Shown here piece by piece: positions 19,279-30,265 of a stretch of 30,379 bases of DNA. Position numbers and translations under genes: made by a program. The notes under the pieces were generated by a model, which saw only the letters and a program-made list of their open reading frames with translations, searched no databases and was not told the DNA's origin. The stretch comes from a virus: positions 1 to 30,379 of the IMG/VR virus record IMGVR_UViG_3300034407_001479; one strand, 5' to 3'. How positions within the stretch are numbered: the stretch's first letter is position 1; the number at the start of each line of letters is the position of its first letter.

Positions 19279-21729
19279 ATGGCAATACAAAGGGTTCATC
19301 AAAATAGTTTTTCACGAGGAGAGGTAGATGATACTGTAGTTACACGTACAGATGTAGGTGCATATCAACAAGCATTACGTAAAGCACGTAATGTGTTTTG
19401 TCTTAATCAAGGAGCAGTAGAACGAAGACAAGGTTCATTATATAGAGCAGACCTTGGTGAACAAAGTCGTTTAGAACCTTTTATTTTTTCAGCTGATCAA
19501 GAGTATATATTTGCATTTCAAAATACAAAGTTAAAAATATTTTCTACTAATGGCACACTATTACAAACATTATCTAGTTGTCCGTGGGTTACTGCAGAAT
19601 TATTTGAACTTACATATACACAATCTGGTGATACTATGATTATTTGTCATACAAACTTTAACCCACAAATAATAAAAAGAACAGGAGCTACAACATTTAC
19701 AAGAACTGCTTTTACATTTAAACAATCAACAGATACTACACAGACATTCCAACCTTATTTTAAATTTGCAGATGATGCTGTTACATTAGATATAGATCAA
19801 ACAACACCACAAACTGGTGTAAATTTAGTTACAAGTGCCGCTTACTTTGAAAGCAGTATGGTAGGCAATATAATTAGATATCATGAATCTGAAATAGAAA
19901 TAACTAGTGTAACAAATTCTACTAATGCTGTTGGTGAATTATTACGAAAAGTATCTATTGAACTTAATGAAGATCCTTTACGAACTGAAGAAGGATCAGG
20001 TACTGTTATTGTATTGCATCCACAACATGGATTTTCAAATGGTGCATCTGTAACTATTGAAGGCGCAGAAGCAATATTAAATTCACAAAACACAGGTATT
20101 ACAGAAACACATTTAAATGGAACATTTACTATTACTCTTATTGATGATGATAAATATTCATATACAGCAGGTTCAGGTGATACAGCAGGAGATTCACAAG
20201 ATGGGGGTGGTACAAATGTACGTATTATCGGCCATCCTCCAACACGCACATGGGATGAAGAAGTGTATAATGCATATAATGGGTTTCCAACTACAGCTCG
20301 TTTTCATCAACAAAGATTATTTTTTGCAGGAGGTGCAATACCTGATATTGTTGTTGGGAGTAAACTGGCAGAGTTTTTTAACTTTGATATTGGAGATGCA
20401 GAAGATGTTGATGCAATTCAAATTAATATATCATCAGATGAAGTAAATAGAATATTGCATTTAGTATCAGGTAAAAATTTAGAAATATTTACAACTACAG
20501 GTGAATTTTTTCTTAAACCACAAGTAGGTAGACCAATAACACCAACTGATTTACAAATTGTAAAACAAAGTAGTTTAGGAACAGTACAAAAATGTATGCC
20601 CAGAATATTTGATGGAGCCGCACTATTTATACAACCAAATGGTAAATCTGTTAGAGAATATTTTTATAACTCAGCTAATGAAGAATACACACCAAACCTT
20701 TTAACTGTTCTTTCGCCACAAGCTATTAGTAATCCACAAGATACAGGTATATTAAAATCAACAGGATTGCGTACAGAAATGTTTATGTTATTTGCAAATG
20801 ATGATGGATCACTAGGATGTTTTATGGGTAATAGAGATCAAAAGTTACAAGGATGGGTTATATGGACAACTGATGGTGAATACGAGTCTGTAGCAGGTAT
20901 TACTAAATTTTTATATGCATCTGTAAAAAGAACAATAGATGGTGCTACAAAATATTATTTAGAACAGTTTGGTAATTCACAGTTTGAACTACCAACAGAT
21001 TGTTCTGTAAGTAAAACAATATCTGGAAGTTATCAACCTTATGGTACTGTACTTGTTAATGGAGCAGTTACAAGTAAATCAGCTATTACTATTGATGGTT
21101 GTACGAGCCAACCTTTTGCAGGAGAAACAATAGAAATAGGTTCAACAGAATATGTCATTCAATCTGTTCATGCTACAGGTGTAAGTAATGAATATCAGAT
21201 AACTTTAAATACAACATTATCAGCATCAGATAATGCTTCAGTTACATTTAAAACAAGTAGAACATTTATAGGATTAGATAGCAGTCCTGATCTTACAGCT
21301 AAAGTAGTACACGCAACATCAGGAACTACAGAAGATGATACAATACAATACTATGGTTCTGGTACTGTATCTTCAGCAGGAGTTGTTGTTTTTGATAAAC
21401 CTGCTTCTGCTATAGATATTGGATTGTCATTTGATATTGATATACAAACCTTATCTATAGATGCGGTTCAACCTATAAGAGGTTTAGGAACAACATATGG
21501 ATTACCTAGAAAAATTGGTAAAACTATTATAGAATTATCTCAAACATATGATTTACAAGTTAATAGTAATGATGTACTTCTTACAAATAATGGATTTGAA
21601 ATGGTAGGATTTACAGGAAAAAAAGATGTACATACTCTTGGATATAGTCAAGAACCTTTTGTTACTATATCTCAATCAAAACCAATGCCGTTAAGAATAT
21701 TATCAATAACATCTGAGGTATATTACTAA
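19279..21729 (+). CDS. tail tubular protein B (T7 gp12-like nozzle)
   Basis: 816 residues. N-terminus MAIQRVHQNSFSRGEVDDTVVTRTDVGAYQQALRKARNVFCLNQGAVERRQGS is typical of gp12-like tail nozzle proteins. Around residues 235-300, HPQHGFSNGASVTIEGAE and LNGTFTITLIDDDKYSYT form an inserted beta domain of the E1 FCCH-like type seen in this family. Later, RFHQQRLFFAGG and the C-terminal VQPIRGLGTTYGLPRKIGK also fit. It forms the end of the tail tube and a docking site for fibers. It starts four bases after the previous stop, with no clear ribosome site. Confidence 0.92.
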   Translation: MAIQRVHQNSFSRGEVDDTVVTRTDVGAYQQALRKARNVFCLNQGAVERRQGSLYRADLGEQSRLEPFIFSADQEYIFAFQNTKLKIFSTNGTLLQTLSSCPWVTAELFELTYTQSGDTMIICHTNFNPQIIKRTGATTFTRTAFTFKQSTDTTQTFQPYFKFADDAVTLDIDQTTPQTGVNLVTSAAYFESSMVGNIIRYHESEIEITSVTNSTNAVGELLRKVSIELNEDPLRTEEGSGTVIVLHPQHGFSNGASVTIEGAEAILNSQNTGITETHLNGTFTITLIDDDKYSYTAGSGDTAGDSQDGGGTNVRIIGHPPTRTWDEEVYNAYNGFPTTARFHQQRLFFAGGAIPDIVVGSKLAEFFNFDIGDAEDVDAIQINISSDEVNRILHLVSGKNLEIFTTTGEFFLKPQVGRPITPTDLQIVKQSSLGTVQKCMPRIFDGAALFIQPNGKSVREYFYNSANEEYTPNLLTVLSPQAISNPQDTGILKSTGLRTEMFMLFANDDGSLGCFMGNRDQKLQGWVIWTTDGEYESVAGITKFLYASVKRTIDGATKYYLEQFGNSQFELPTDCSVSKTISGSYQPYGTVLVNGAVTSKSAITIDGCTSQPFAGETIEIGSTEYVIQSVHATGVSNEYQITLNTTLSASDNASVTFKTSRTFIGLDSSPDLTAKVVHATSGTTEDDTIQYYGSGTVSSAGVVVFDKPASAIDIGLSFDIDIQTLSIDAVQPIRGLGTTYGLPRKIGKTIIELSQTYDLQVNSNDVLLTNNGFEMVGFTGKKDVHTLGYSQEPFVTISQSKPMPLRILSITSEVYY

Positions 21730-22238
21730 TGTGTGAACAGTTTTTAAGTGCAGGTTTTAGGGTAGCTCAGTTTTATACTGACTATAAAGCAGAACAATAT
21801 GAAGAAGAATCACTTGCTCGTATGAATGCATATGAAGAACAAGCACTTGCACAACAGAAACAACAAGCACTTGATGCCTCTGAAGCGGCGGCACTAAAAA
21901 CATTAACGCAAATAAATTCACGTAAAAGAGAAGCACAAGCTAATCACTATGCAAATATGGCTCAATTTGGAGCATCTGGAGCTGATATTAATTCTGCATC
22001 GTTCCAAGCATTTTTAAAATCTAATAGAGAAAGAGAACAACGTGATTCTAATTTATTACGATTAATGGGTAGAGAAGAACAACTTACAAAACAGTTAGAA
22101 GCACAGCAGGCAGGTATTGCCCAAGAAGCAGTACAAAGTTCATTTAGATCACAAATGAAAGCACGTAAAATGAGAAGAATAGGTAAAACTATTGGGTTAC
22201 TTTCTGATATTAATTATAGTGGATTAATGGGTGAATAA
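21729..22238 (+). CDS. internal virion protein (gp14-like)
   Basis: 169 residues, almost wholly helical and rich in Ala, Gln, Glu and Arg (EEQALAQQKQQALDASEAAALKTLTQ). It contains the ANMAQFGASGADINSASFQAFL segment seen in gp14-like ejection proteins. Position directly after tail tubular B and before two larger internal proteins follows the T7 order. It would sit in the core above the portal and be injected into the envelope. One-base overlaps (TAATG) with both neighbours. Confidence 0.82.
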   Translation: MCEQFLSAGFRVAQFYTDYKAEQYEEESLARMNAYEEQALAQQKQQALDASEAAALKTLTQINSRKREAQANHYANMAQFGASGADINSASFQAFLKSNREREQRDSNLLRLMGREEQLTKQLEAQQAGIAQEAVQSSFRSQMKARKMRRIGKTIGLLSDINYSGLMGE

Positions 22239-24505
22239 TGGCAATTAGAGAATCACAAAAGGTTACATATGTAGATAAAGTTGGAGTAACTTCACAAACA
22301 GGCAGAGATACTGCTGTTAGGGCTGAAGCAAGAGCACAAGCTGAGTGGAATAAAACTATGGAAACTCAGAGTGAAACTTTAGGTAAACTTGCAAATAAAG
22401 CTGATGAGTTGGCTATGAAAAACTCTATAGAAAACTTACAGTTTGAACAAGAGGAGTATACCTACACAGATGATGATGGACTTGAAACAACAGTAAAGAG
22501 ACCAAAACAATTTAAACCTGATCGGTTTTTTTGGCAACCATCTCAAGATGCTTATGACAAAATGGTTGTAATAAAAATGAAAGAGGATCTTGGTCGTCAG
22601 TTTGAAGAGCAAAGTTTTAAAGTAGCAAGTGATTCACAGACACGTAAACAAACAGCAGATCAATTTCTACAACGTATGCAACCTGTCTATGATCAATATA
22701 TGCAGAATGTACCTTCTCGATTTAGAGAATACCTTAGACCAAAACTAGATGCAAAATTACTGGCAGATCAAAAAAGAGTAAGTAATACATTTAGAGTCCA
22801 ACAAGAAAAAATGATGTTAGATAGTGTAACAGAACAAATAAGTTCTTTTCAAAATAAATATGATGATACAATTATATATAATAAAGAGGCAGGACAAGAA
22901 GCACTAGAAAACCTTAAACAGATACCTGAAGAAGTATCAGGTATTGCAAGACCACTTGTTGCTAAATTGCAAGAAAGAATAAAAAGTTTTGATAAGTTTT
23001 ATGGCAGTTCAGTAGGTGGTGTTACTATACGTGATCTTGCTAATAATATAACTACAGCAGGAGAAACTATAGAAGGTAAGCGTAATATTGTTGCCAATCT
23101 TTCAGCACTGGATGAACTGCTTGATAATACTGGGGATCAAACAATTATGGTTGATGGTAAACCAGTAAAACTGTCGCAAGCTGAATTTAATAATTCTATA
23201 GGAACACTTTCTGAGGGTGAAAAAACTGACATACAAACAGATGTAAGAGCACGCCTAGCAAACCTTACTGGTGATGCAGATAATACAGGTGCTACTTTTA
23301 GTGTACAAGAAGCATTAAGACAACAATTAAAGAATCCAAGACAAACTGTTATTCAATACCAAAGTGATATAAATAAATTATTTAATAAAAATCCTACAGG
23401 ATTTATACAAACAATGGGATTTCAACATGAGTCTGTAGCTGATGCTTTTGCAGATCCACAATTTATAAGTGCTATGGCAAAGACAGGTATTATGCCTGAA
23501 AAAGCAAAAGATGAAATACAATCTTTAATTAATAATGGACATATTCCAACCATAACTGCAGTTTTAGATTCTGCTATGGAAATGCCTTCTGTACAAAAAT
23601 ATATAGATATAAATGATAATATACAAAATATACCTGCAGATTATCAATTTTTGCCAAGATTAGATCCTAAAGTAAATGGTTTATTACGAGCTATAATGGT
23701 AAGACGTATAGTAGATCAAGATATTAATTTTAAAAATGTAATAAATGATTTAAATGAAGCGACAAGTAAAATAAGTAATGAAGATCAAAGCACTTTTAAT
23801 GAAGCTATAAAAGATGCAAACAAAGCAATAAAAGAAAGATTAAATAAAAATTTTGATGGTTTAGGTGATCAAAGTCCTGCTATTTCAAAATATGCAGAAA
23901 CTTTATTAAAGAATGCAACAATATATGATGGAGTTATAAAAACACCAGTTGCATCATTTAAAAATATGGCTAATAAATTTGTTGATTCATTAGAAAAACA
24001 ACAAATAATTGGTAAATCAAGATATAATTATAGACCATCTGATACAGGATCAGGGTATACAACTTATCCATTAGAAAATTTTGTAATAACAGATCCAAAT
24101 AATCCTACTAAAAAAATAAGTGATTGGCATGAAGCTGCTATTAAAACTTTATTAGATAATCCAGATGCTGAGTTGGGTAATAATGTAAAAGTATTTCCTG
24201 TGCAAACAAGTAGAGGTGTACTTACAACTAATCCATTTGATGTAAGTTATTATGTTTTAGATGCAAATGGTAATATACAATATACCGAAGAGGGTAATCC
24301 AATTATTTATCAACCATTTCTTATTAAAGAAGAATTAGATAAAGCCGCACTTTCAGATGCACAAAGTAATTTTGTATTACAAGAAAAAATAAATCACTAT
24401 AATGTAGTAGATAAAGATACACAAGAACTTATACGCAAACAAGAAAAAATAAACCAATCATATTCTGAAGTATTTAGAAAAGCATTACCTAACTATGGCA
24501 ACTAA
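22238..24505 (+). CDS. internal virion protein (gp15-like)
   Basis: 755 residues, long, helical and hydrophilic, with N-terminal VTYVDKVGVTSQTGRDTAVRAEARAQAEWNK and a series of Gln/Lys/Asp-rich helices. Size and order correspond to T7 gp15, the middle component of the ejection apparatus that crosses the periplasm. No enzymatic motif is visible. It overlaps the following gene by 11 bases. Assignment rests on order, size and helical composition. Confidence 0.82.
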   Translation: MAIRESQKVTYVDKVGVTSQTGRDTAVRAEARAQAEWNKTMETQSETLGKLANKADELAMKNSIENLQFEQEEYTYTDDDGLETTVKRPKQFKPDRFFWQPSQDAYDKMVVIKMKEDLGRQFEEQSFKVASDSQTRKQTADQFLQRMQPVYDQYMQNVPSRFREYLRPKLDAKLLADQKRVSNTFRVQQEKMMLDSVTEQISSFQNKYDDTIIYNKEAGQEALENLKQIPEEVSGIARPLVAKLQERIKSFDKFYGSSVGGVTIRDLANNITTAGETIEGKRNIVANLSALDELLDNTGDQTIMVDGKPVKLSQAEFNNSIGTLSEGEKTDIQTDVRARLANLTGDADNTGATFSVQEALRQQLKNPRQTVIQYQSDINKLFNKNPTGFIQTMGFQHESVADAFADPQFISAMAKTGIMPEKAKDEIQSLINNGHIPTITAVLDSAMEMPSVQKYIDINDNIQNIPADYQFLPRLDPKVNGLLRAIMVRRIVDQDINFKNVINDLNEATSKISNEDQSTFNEAIKDANKAIKERLNKNFDGLGDQSPAISKYAETLLKNATIYDGVIKTPVASFKNMANKFVDSLEKQQIIGKSRYNYRPSDTGSGYTTYPLENFVITDPNNPTKKISDWHEAAIKTLLDNPDAELGNNVKVFPVQTSRGVLTTNPFDVSYYVLDANGNIQYTEEGNPIIYQPFLIKEELDKAALSDAQSNFVLQEKINHYNVVDKDTQELIRKQEKINQSYSEVFRKALPNYGN

Positions 24506-27500
24506 TTATAAACCATCTTCCGAGCTTACACCTGATCAAGAACAGTATTTAAAGACCTATAATTTTAATAGATCATTTAGTACACCACTACAACGCTCTA
24601 CTACTATTACACAAAAGAATACATTTGTAGATGATGTGTTTGATCACTATGGTTTATCATGGTTAGGACAACTTGGACAAAGTATTAGTAATCCTGTAAG
24701 TGATGTTTATGATCCACAATATGATCCATTTGAAGATATAAATGGATATGAGCAATATGCAGAAGATTTTGTTGGTATTCGTAATAAAGAACAAGCAGAC
24801 TTTTTAAAACATAAAATAAATAGCAACCAAGCTAGAAGAGATAGACTTGAAGAATCGGGTAGAATACTACCTGCTTTTGCTTCTGCATTTTTAGATCCTA
24901 CAACATATATACCCGTACCATTAGGTATTGGTATGGGATTTGTCAAAGGTGCAGTAAAGGTTGGTGCAGGTGTAGGAGCAATAACGGCGGCAACAGAACC
25001 AATACGTCATGCATTAGATCCTACATCAACAATAGAAGAAACTGCTTCTATGATTGGATTAAGTACACTTACTGGTGGATTACTGGGTGGTACAGTCGGA
25101 GCACTTACTAAATCAGTTGGGCCTAAAGCTACTAAACAAGCACAACCAACATCAACAGAAGAAGCAGTTAACAAATACGATTACGAGCAAAGTCAGAATG
25201 AAGGTATTACTAACTATGATGGTGATGTTTTTATAGACCCTCTTAAAGGTGTAGGTGGTGCCATCATACGATCTGTAAAAGGTATTAAAGATTTTAAGAA
25301 TGCATTAAAATATAAAAAACCAACTATACGTGAATCTATACGTATGCTTGATCCTGAGAATGCAGACAAGATAAAAGTTATAGAGGGAAACACAGGTGCA
25401 CATACATCAAGTGGTGCTTATAGACCTGCATTTATTAACTATGAAAAAAAAACAATAAGAATAGATAGAGAGTATCTTAAACGTCAGTTCTATGATTTGC
25501 CACATACTAAACCAAAAGTAAAAGGTGTAAAAGCATTACCTATAGATACATTTCGTGATGCTGATGAATATGCTGATTTTGTTATGTTACATGAGTATGC
25601 ACATAGTTATATTCGTCGTAATAAAAAAATAAAAGAAACAACAGGTGCATATGAAAATAGAGTAAACAATGAAGCATTACGTTTAATGAAAAAAATACGT
25701 ACATACAATAAGAATGAAAGAATTAAAGTTACACACGTTTCAGGAAAGTTAGCTCGAAGGGATGGGGAAACACTTGATGAGTATAGGGGTAGATTACAAA
25801 AAGAAAGAGAGAAACTTTCTCCTATTCTTACACGTGGTGGTATGAGTCAAGCTATTGAGGAAACATCTATAAACAATCTCAAAGCATCTATAAACTCACG
25901 TATTGCTAGATATAATGAATTAACTAACGAAGTAGAAATAGATGTAGCAAGAGGTAAAGCTATGTTTGAACAGAACAAACATTTACAATATCTTAATAAA
26001 CTAGGCATAAGACCACCAGAGAATATGTTTAAGACAGCTGAAGATTGGATTAACTTTAGTATTCGTAAAGCTGTACACGTTGCACAAACACCACGAGGTA
26101 AATTAAGTTTAGAAGAATATAATCAAAAAATAGTTAAAGAATTAATTAATGATATATATAAAACAAACAAAGCAAAACCTGCTGAAACAAGTGGCATTAA
26201 AGCATTAAGAGTATTTGAAGAAATAAGTAATCTTGGTGGTACAATTAATGCTATAGGTAGAAAAGTAAAAAATAAAAAACTAGCTAACAAATTATCAACA
26301 GCTATGCTTGAACTTATTGGTGATCACGGAACTATGCTTAACATGAACAAACAAGGTATTGCATCTCCTAGTTCTGTTATTATGCGTAAGTTTTTAAATT
26401 ATCATCCTAAATTACGAGATACTCTTAATGCTATGGAAGATGAGTATTTTAAACTAAAAGGTATTGGTACAGGTAAAGGTGCAGGTGCACGTACACTTGC
26501 CCGTGGTGCTTTAGCAGGTAAACAATTTGGTAGCAAAGTAAGTAATATATTAAAAAAAACTAAAGATGGTGAAGTTCCAGAAGAACTAGATATGCGTAAA
26601 TTTAATCAGCTTGTTGGAGAATATCGAGCTAATCCTAAACTTGTACAAGGTTTAGATATGGAAACACAACAAGCAGTAAAGAATGCTTCTATGCATTTTG
26701 GTAAACTTATGGATGAAATAAAAAAAGAGGCATCTAATTTACAAATGTTTAAAAATCAAAATAGTTTTCAAAAAAGCATCAAAGATGCAGAACTCACAGC
26801 ATTACGTATAAATGATATACTTAAAGATACAAAAATTAAATTAGCAAAAGATGATCGAGCTAGACTTAACAAAATGTTAGAAGATAAACAAAACTTTATA
26901 AAATTACGCAAAGATGAAATAGAAGTAGTAGATAACGCAGATTTTGTAAATCCTACAGATGAAAACTATTTTACACGTTTTTGGCGACATGACAGGCTTA
27001 TAGAAAAAGCTGATGAGTTTAAAGCAATACTTAGAAAACATTTTGAACAAAATTATAGCAAACTAATTACAAAAGAAGCTATTGCAAGTAGACGTAAAAA
27101 AGTACAAAAACAAGTTGAAGCACGTGGTGGTGATCCGGAAACTATAATGCGTAGTGCAGATGTAATTAATGCTGAAGTAGATATAGCATATAATAATATA
27201 CTTGAAGGACAAGCTCGATTTGGTGATGTTGATGGTGTACTTGGATATGGTGTTGATCTTGATGGACAATACAAAGTTGGTGCTCGTTCTTTGTTATCAC
27301 GTGATATTGATATACCTAATGCAGATGTAATAGATTTTATTGAAACTGATGCAGAAGTAATATTACGTCATTATGTTGATAGAATGGCTCCTGCTATAGA
27401 AATACACAAAGCATATGGCAGTACACACATGATTGAGTATTTAGCTAATATGGAAATAGATTTAATAGTAGATGGTGTTGATGCTACAAGCAGAGCCAAA

Positions 27501-28901
27501 ATTGTAAATGGTTTTAGAGATGCTAAAGATAATATACTTGGTGTTTTATATTCTGATGATCCTACTACACTTGGTGTACAAGTTGCCGCATCATTACGTA
27601 ATTTAGCAAACTTGGCATTTATGGGTAAAGTTGTATTTAGTGCATTACCTGAATTAGCTAGACCTATTATGGTTAATGGTTTTGCTAGAACATACGAACA
27701 AAGTCTTAAACCATTTGTACAAGGTTTAGATACTTTTAGTAAACATAGTAATATGGATGAGTTAGATTTTCTTGCTCCGATTATAGAAGGCGAGTTAAGT
27801 GGTGCATCTTTACGTTTTGTTTCTGATTCTATAGCTACACAAAACAAAAACTTTGCAGGTATATATAATAAAACTATTGGTCAATGGTTAGAAAGACCAC
27901 AGCAAGCATTTTTTCAAGCTAACTTACTTACACCGTATACCCGTTTAATTAAACGTATTGTCCGTAGAACTAGTATGCATAGGTTTGTAGAAGATTCTAT
28001 GGCACTTGCTAATGGTAAATTAGACAAAGATGGTATAGCACGGCTTGCATCTTATGGTATTGATAAGCGTACAGCTAATACTATTGCACGTATGCCTATA
28101 CAAAAACAAAATGGTACATATTTTTTAGATTCTATGAAATGGGATTCTCTTAAAGGAGGACAACAAGCACGCCGTGCACTACGTGAAGCTATATATACTG
28201 ATATAAATCGTACTATTGTTACACCTATGGCAGGTGATCAGCTTAATATGATGTCAGGTGTACTAAGAATTAATGATGAAGGTATAGCGCAGATGATGGA
28301 CAATCCTATTTTTAAAGCAATAGGATTTCAAAAAACAGAATTAGGTGGAAAAATTAACAATGCGTTTCTTGGTTTGTTATTACAATTTTATTCTTGGGGT
28401 ATAGCTGCAAATAGAAAAGTATTAATATCTATGGTGCAGGGTAGAGATGGTAAATTACCACAAGCTATGGCAGGTATAACTGCGGCAATAGGCATGGGTA
28501 TGATTGCTGATTACACAAAAAACAAAAGATACTATGAAAATAAAGATTTAGGTGAAAAAATAGTAAGAGGTGTAGAATTATCGGGTGTAACTGCTTTACT
28601 AGGTGATGCTAACTTTATGTTAGAAACAACAAGTGGAGGATTTTTTGGTAAGTCAATAGGTGCTAGACCTTTATTAGGTTTAGATAATAGATTTGGTGAT
28701 GCTGATGGCATGGATGCGGCTAAAGAATTTATGGGTTCTGGCCCAAGTATGGTTTATGATCTTATAAATGCATTTACTAACGACAACTTGTCATCTAGCG
28801 AGAAAAAGGTTATGTTAAGAAAGTTGATACCACTTAATAATTTATGGTTATGGGATCAAACATTTAGAGATATGTATAATTCTGCAACAGGAGTTTATTG
28901 A
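24495..28901 (+). CDS. large internal virion protein (gp16-like) with HExxH motif
   Basis: 1468 residues, the largest gene, matching T7 gp16 in order and roughly in size. A Gly/Ala-rich hydrophobic segment (about 140-205) may insert in membranes. Residues 360-375 include VMLHEYAHSYIRR, an HExxH zinc-peptidase-like motif with H366, E367 and H370, preceded by a beta-rich stretch. I see no transglycosylase motif like that in T7 gp16. The rest is long helices. Near the C-terminus LLLQFYSWGIAANRKVL and AGITAAIGMGMIADY are hydrophobic. It would be injected ahead of the DNA, and the peptidase-like domain could act on host wall or envelope proteins, by inference. Confidence 0.85.
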   Translation: MATNYKPSSELTPDQEQYLKTYNFNRSFSTPLQRSTTITQKNTFVDDVFDHYGLSWLGQLGQSISNPVSDVYDPQYDPFEDINGYEQYAEDFVGIRNKEQADFLKHKINSNQARRDRLEESGRILPAFASAFLDPTTYIPVPLGIGMGFVKGAVKVGAGVGAITAATEPIRHALDPTSTIEETASMIGLSTLTGGLLGGTVGALTKSVGPKATKQAQPTSTEEAVNKYDYEQSQNEGITNYDGDVFIDPLKGVGGAIIRSVKGIKDFKNALKYKKPTIRESIRMLDPENADKIKVIEGNTGAHTSSGAYRPAFINYEKKTIRIDREYLKRQFYDLPHTKPKVKGVKALPIDTFRDADEYADFVMLHEYAHSYIRRNKKIKETTGAYENRVNNEALRLMKKIRTYNKNERIKVTHVSGKLARRDGETLDEYRGRLQKEREKLSPILTRGGMSQAIEETSINNLKASINSRIARYNELTNEVEIDVARGKAMFEQNKHLQYLNKLGIRPPENMFKTAEDWINFSIRKAVHVAQTPRGKLSLEEYNQKIVKELINDIYKTNKAKPAETSGIKALRVFEEISNLGGTINAIGRKVKNKKLANKLSTAMLELIGDHGTMLNMNKQGIASPSSVIMRKFLNYHPKLRDTLNAMEDEYFKLKGIGTGKGAGARTLARGALAGKQFGSKVSNILKKTKDGEVPEELDMRKFNQLVGEYRANPKLVQGLDMETQQAVKNASMHFGKLMDEIKKEASNLQMFKNQNSFQKSIKDAELTALRINDILKDTKIKLAKDDRARLNKMLEDKQNFIKLRKDEIEVVDNADFVNPTDENYFTRFWRHDRLIEKADEFKAILRKHFEQNYSKLITKEAIASRRKKVQKQVEARGGDPETIMRSADVINAEVDIAYNNILEGQARFGDVDGVLGYGVDLDGQYKVGARSLLSRDIDIPNADVIDFIETDAEVILRHYVDRMAPAIEIHKAYGSTHMIEYLANMEIDLIVDGVDATSRAKIVNGFRDAKDNILGVLYSDDPTTLGVQVAASLRNLANLAFMGKVVFSALPELARPIMVNGFARTYEQSLKPFVQGLDTFSKHSNMDELDFLAPIIEGELSGASLRFVSDSIATQNKNFAGIYNKTIGQWLERPQQAFFQANLLTPYTRLIKRIVRRTSMHRFVEDSMALANGKLDKDGIARLASYGIDKRTANTIARMPIQKQNGTYFLDSMKWDSLKGGQQARRALREAIYTDINRTIVTPMAGDQLNMMSGVLRINDEGIAQMMDNPIFKAIGFQKTELGGKINNAFLGLLLQFYSWGIAANRKVLISMVQGRDGKLPQAMAGITAAIGMGMIADYTKNKRYYENKDLGEKIVRGVELSGVTALLGDANFMLETTSGGFFGKSIGARPLLGLDNRFGDADGMDAAKEFMGSGPSMVYDLINAFTNDNLSSSEKKVMLRKLIPLNNLWLWDQTFRDMYNSATGVY

Positions 28902-30262
28902 TGACAATACTTAGTGCTAATAACACACCACGAGTTACATATACAGCAACTGCAAGTCAAACTGTATTTACAGTTCCGTTTGAATTTTTTGCTGTAGCTG
29001 ATCTTGTAGTATATGTAGGCACTACACTTGCATCATATAATGCTAACGCAACAACTACTACTACATATAATGTACAACCAACAGCTAGTACATCCGATAG
29101 TGCCTATGAGTTTGGTGCAGGTGGCACAATAACATTTGGATCAGGACAAACAGCAGGTACTAAAATAATTATAATAAGAAGTATAGATGTAGAAAGATCC
29201 ACAGATTTTAGTACAGGATCAAGTTTAGATATTACAGCACTTAATACAGAATTTGATAAACAAACTGCATTAATTGCAGATCAAGAGGGTAGAACAGATC
29301 GTGCTATACGATTGTCAGATAGCGATTCTGTAACTTCTAATTTAAGTATACCAGTAACACGTGCAGATAAAATTATTGGGTTTGATTCTAGTGGAGATTT
29401 AGTTATGTATGCTTCTCCAATAAGTGGTGGTGTTACAATAAATACACTTACTGCAGGAGCAAGTGCTACAGCATCATATGATATAGGAACAGGTGTACTT
29501 ACATTAGGAGTGCCGAGAGGCGATACTGGTGCAACAGGTAATACAGGGCCGCAAGGATCAACAGGATCTACAGGCCCACAAGGAGCAACAGGGCCTACAG
29601 GGCCACAAGGGCCTGCAGGTAGTGGTTTATCTTCTCTTGCTGATGATACCTCTCCACAGTTAGGTGGAGATTTAGATTTAGTAACATTTGATATTGTTAC
29701 TACAAGTAATCGTGATCTTGAATTAGCACCAAATGGAACAGGTCATGTTACAGTAAAAGGTAATACAAATTCTGGTGCAATACAATTTAATTGCGAAAAC
29801 AATTCACATGGACAAATAGTTAAAGCACAGCCACATAGTGCAGGTGTAACAAATGAATTAACTTTACCTGCAGGTGGTAATCAAGAACTTATTGGTGCAT
29901 CTGCTTCACAAACAATTACAAATAAAGTTGCAATAGGTAAAACTGAAACAGCTACAATATCTACTAGCAAAACATTAGACTTTGATACATATCAAAATTT
30001 TATACTTACTTTAGGTAGTGGAGCTAACACATTATCTAATCCTACTACAGAAGCAAGTAATGTAGGGCAAACAGGAGTTATGTTAATTATACAACCAAGT
30101 AGTGGTAGTGCAGGAACAATAAGTTTAGGTACAGATTATGAAACACCTGCATCAGGAGGGTTAACTTTGAGTTCAACTAATAGTGCATATGATGTCGTAC
30201 CTTATATTGTTAAAGCTGATAATTCTATATTGTTAGGTAGTCCTCAACTTGCATTTGGATAA
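28901..30262 (+). CDS. tail fiber protein with collagen-like repeat
   Basis: 453 residues from ATG 28901, preceded by AGGAG and overlapping the previous stop as TGATG. The N-terminal part (RVTYTATASQTVFTVPFEFF ... ALNTEFDKQTALIADQEGRTDRAIRL) is the T7 gp17-like fiber domain that attaches to the tail. A collagen-like stretch of 12 G-X-Y triplets follows (about 207-242), then a Thr/Ser/Gly-rich beta region ending in SPQLAFG. Collagen repeats make a flexible trimeric stalk. The distal part may carry receptor contact or connect to the next protein. No tail chaperone is evident. Confidence 0.88.
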   Translation: MTILSANNTPRVTYTATASQTVFTVPFEFFAVADLVVYVGTTLASYNANATTTTTYNVQPTASTSDSAYEFGAGGTITFGSGQTAGTKIIIIRSIDVERSTDFSTGSSLDITALNTEFDKQTALIADQEGRTDRAIRLSDSDSVTSNLSIPVTRADKIIGFDSSGDLVMYASPISGGVTINTLTAGASATASYDIGTGVLTLGVPRGDTGATGNTGPQGSTGSTGPQGATGPTGPQGPAGSGLSSLADDTSPQLGGDLDLVTFDIVTTSNRDLELAPNGTGHVTVKGNTNSGAIQFNCENNSHGQIVKAQPHSAGVTNELTLPAGGNQELIGASASQTITNKVAIGKTETATISTSKTLDFDTYQNFILTLGSGANTLSNPTTEASNVGQTGVMLIIQPSSGSAGTISLGTDYETPASGGLTLSSTNSAYDVVPYIVKADNSILLGSPQLAFG

Positions 30263-30265
30263 AAT

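Noticed and set aside
19881-20249. Minus-strand frame inside the tail tubular B gene
   Set aside because: Antisense to a recognised protein, with no ribosome site or family pattern.
28898-28900. TTG start for the tail fiber gene
   Set aside because: The ATG three bases later overlaps the previous stop and has properly spaced AGGAG.
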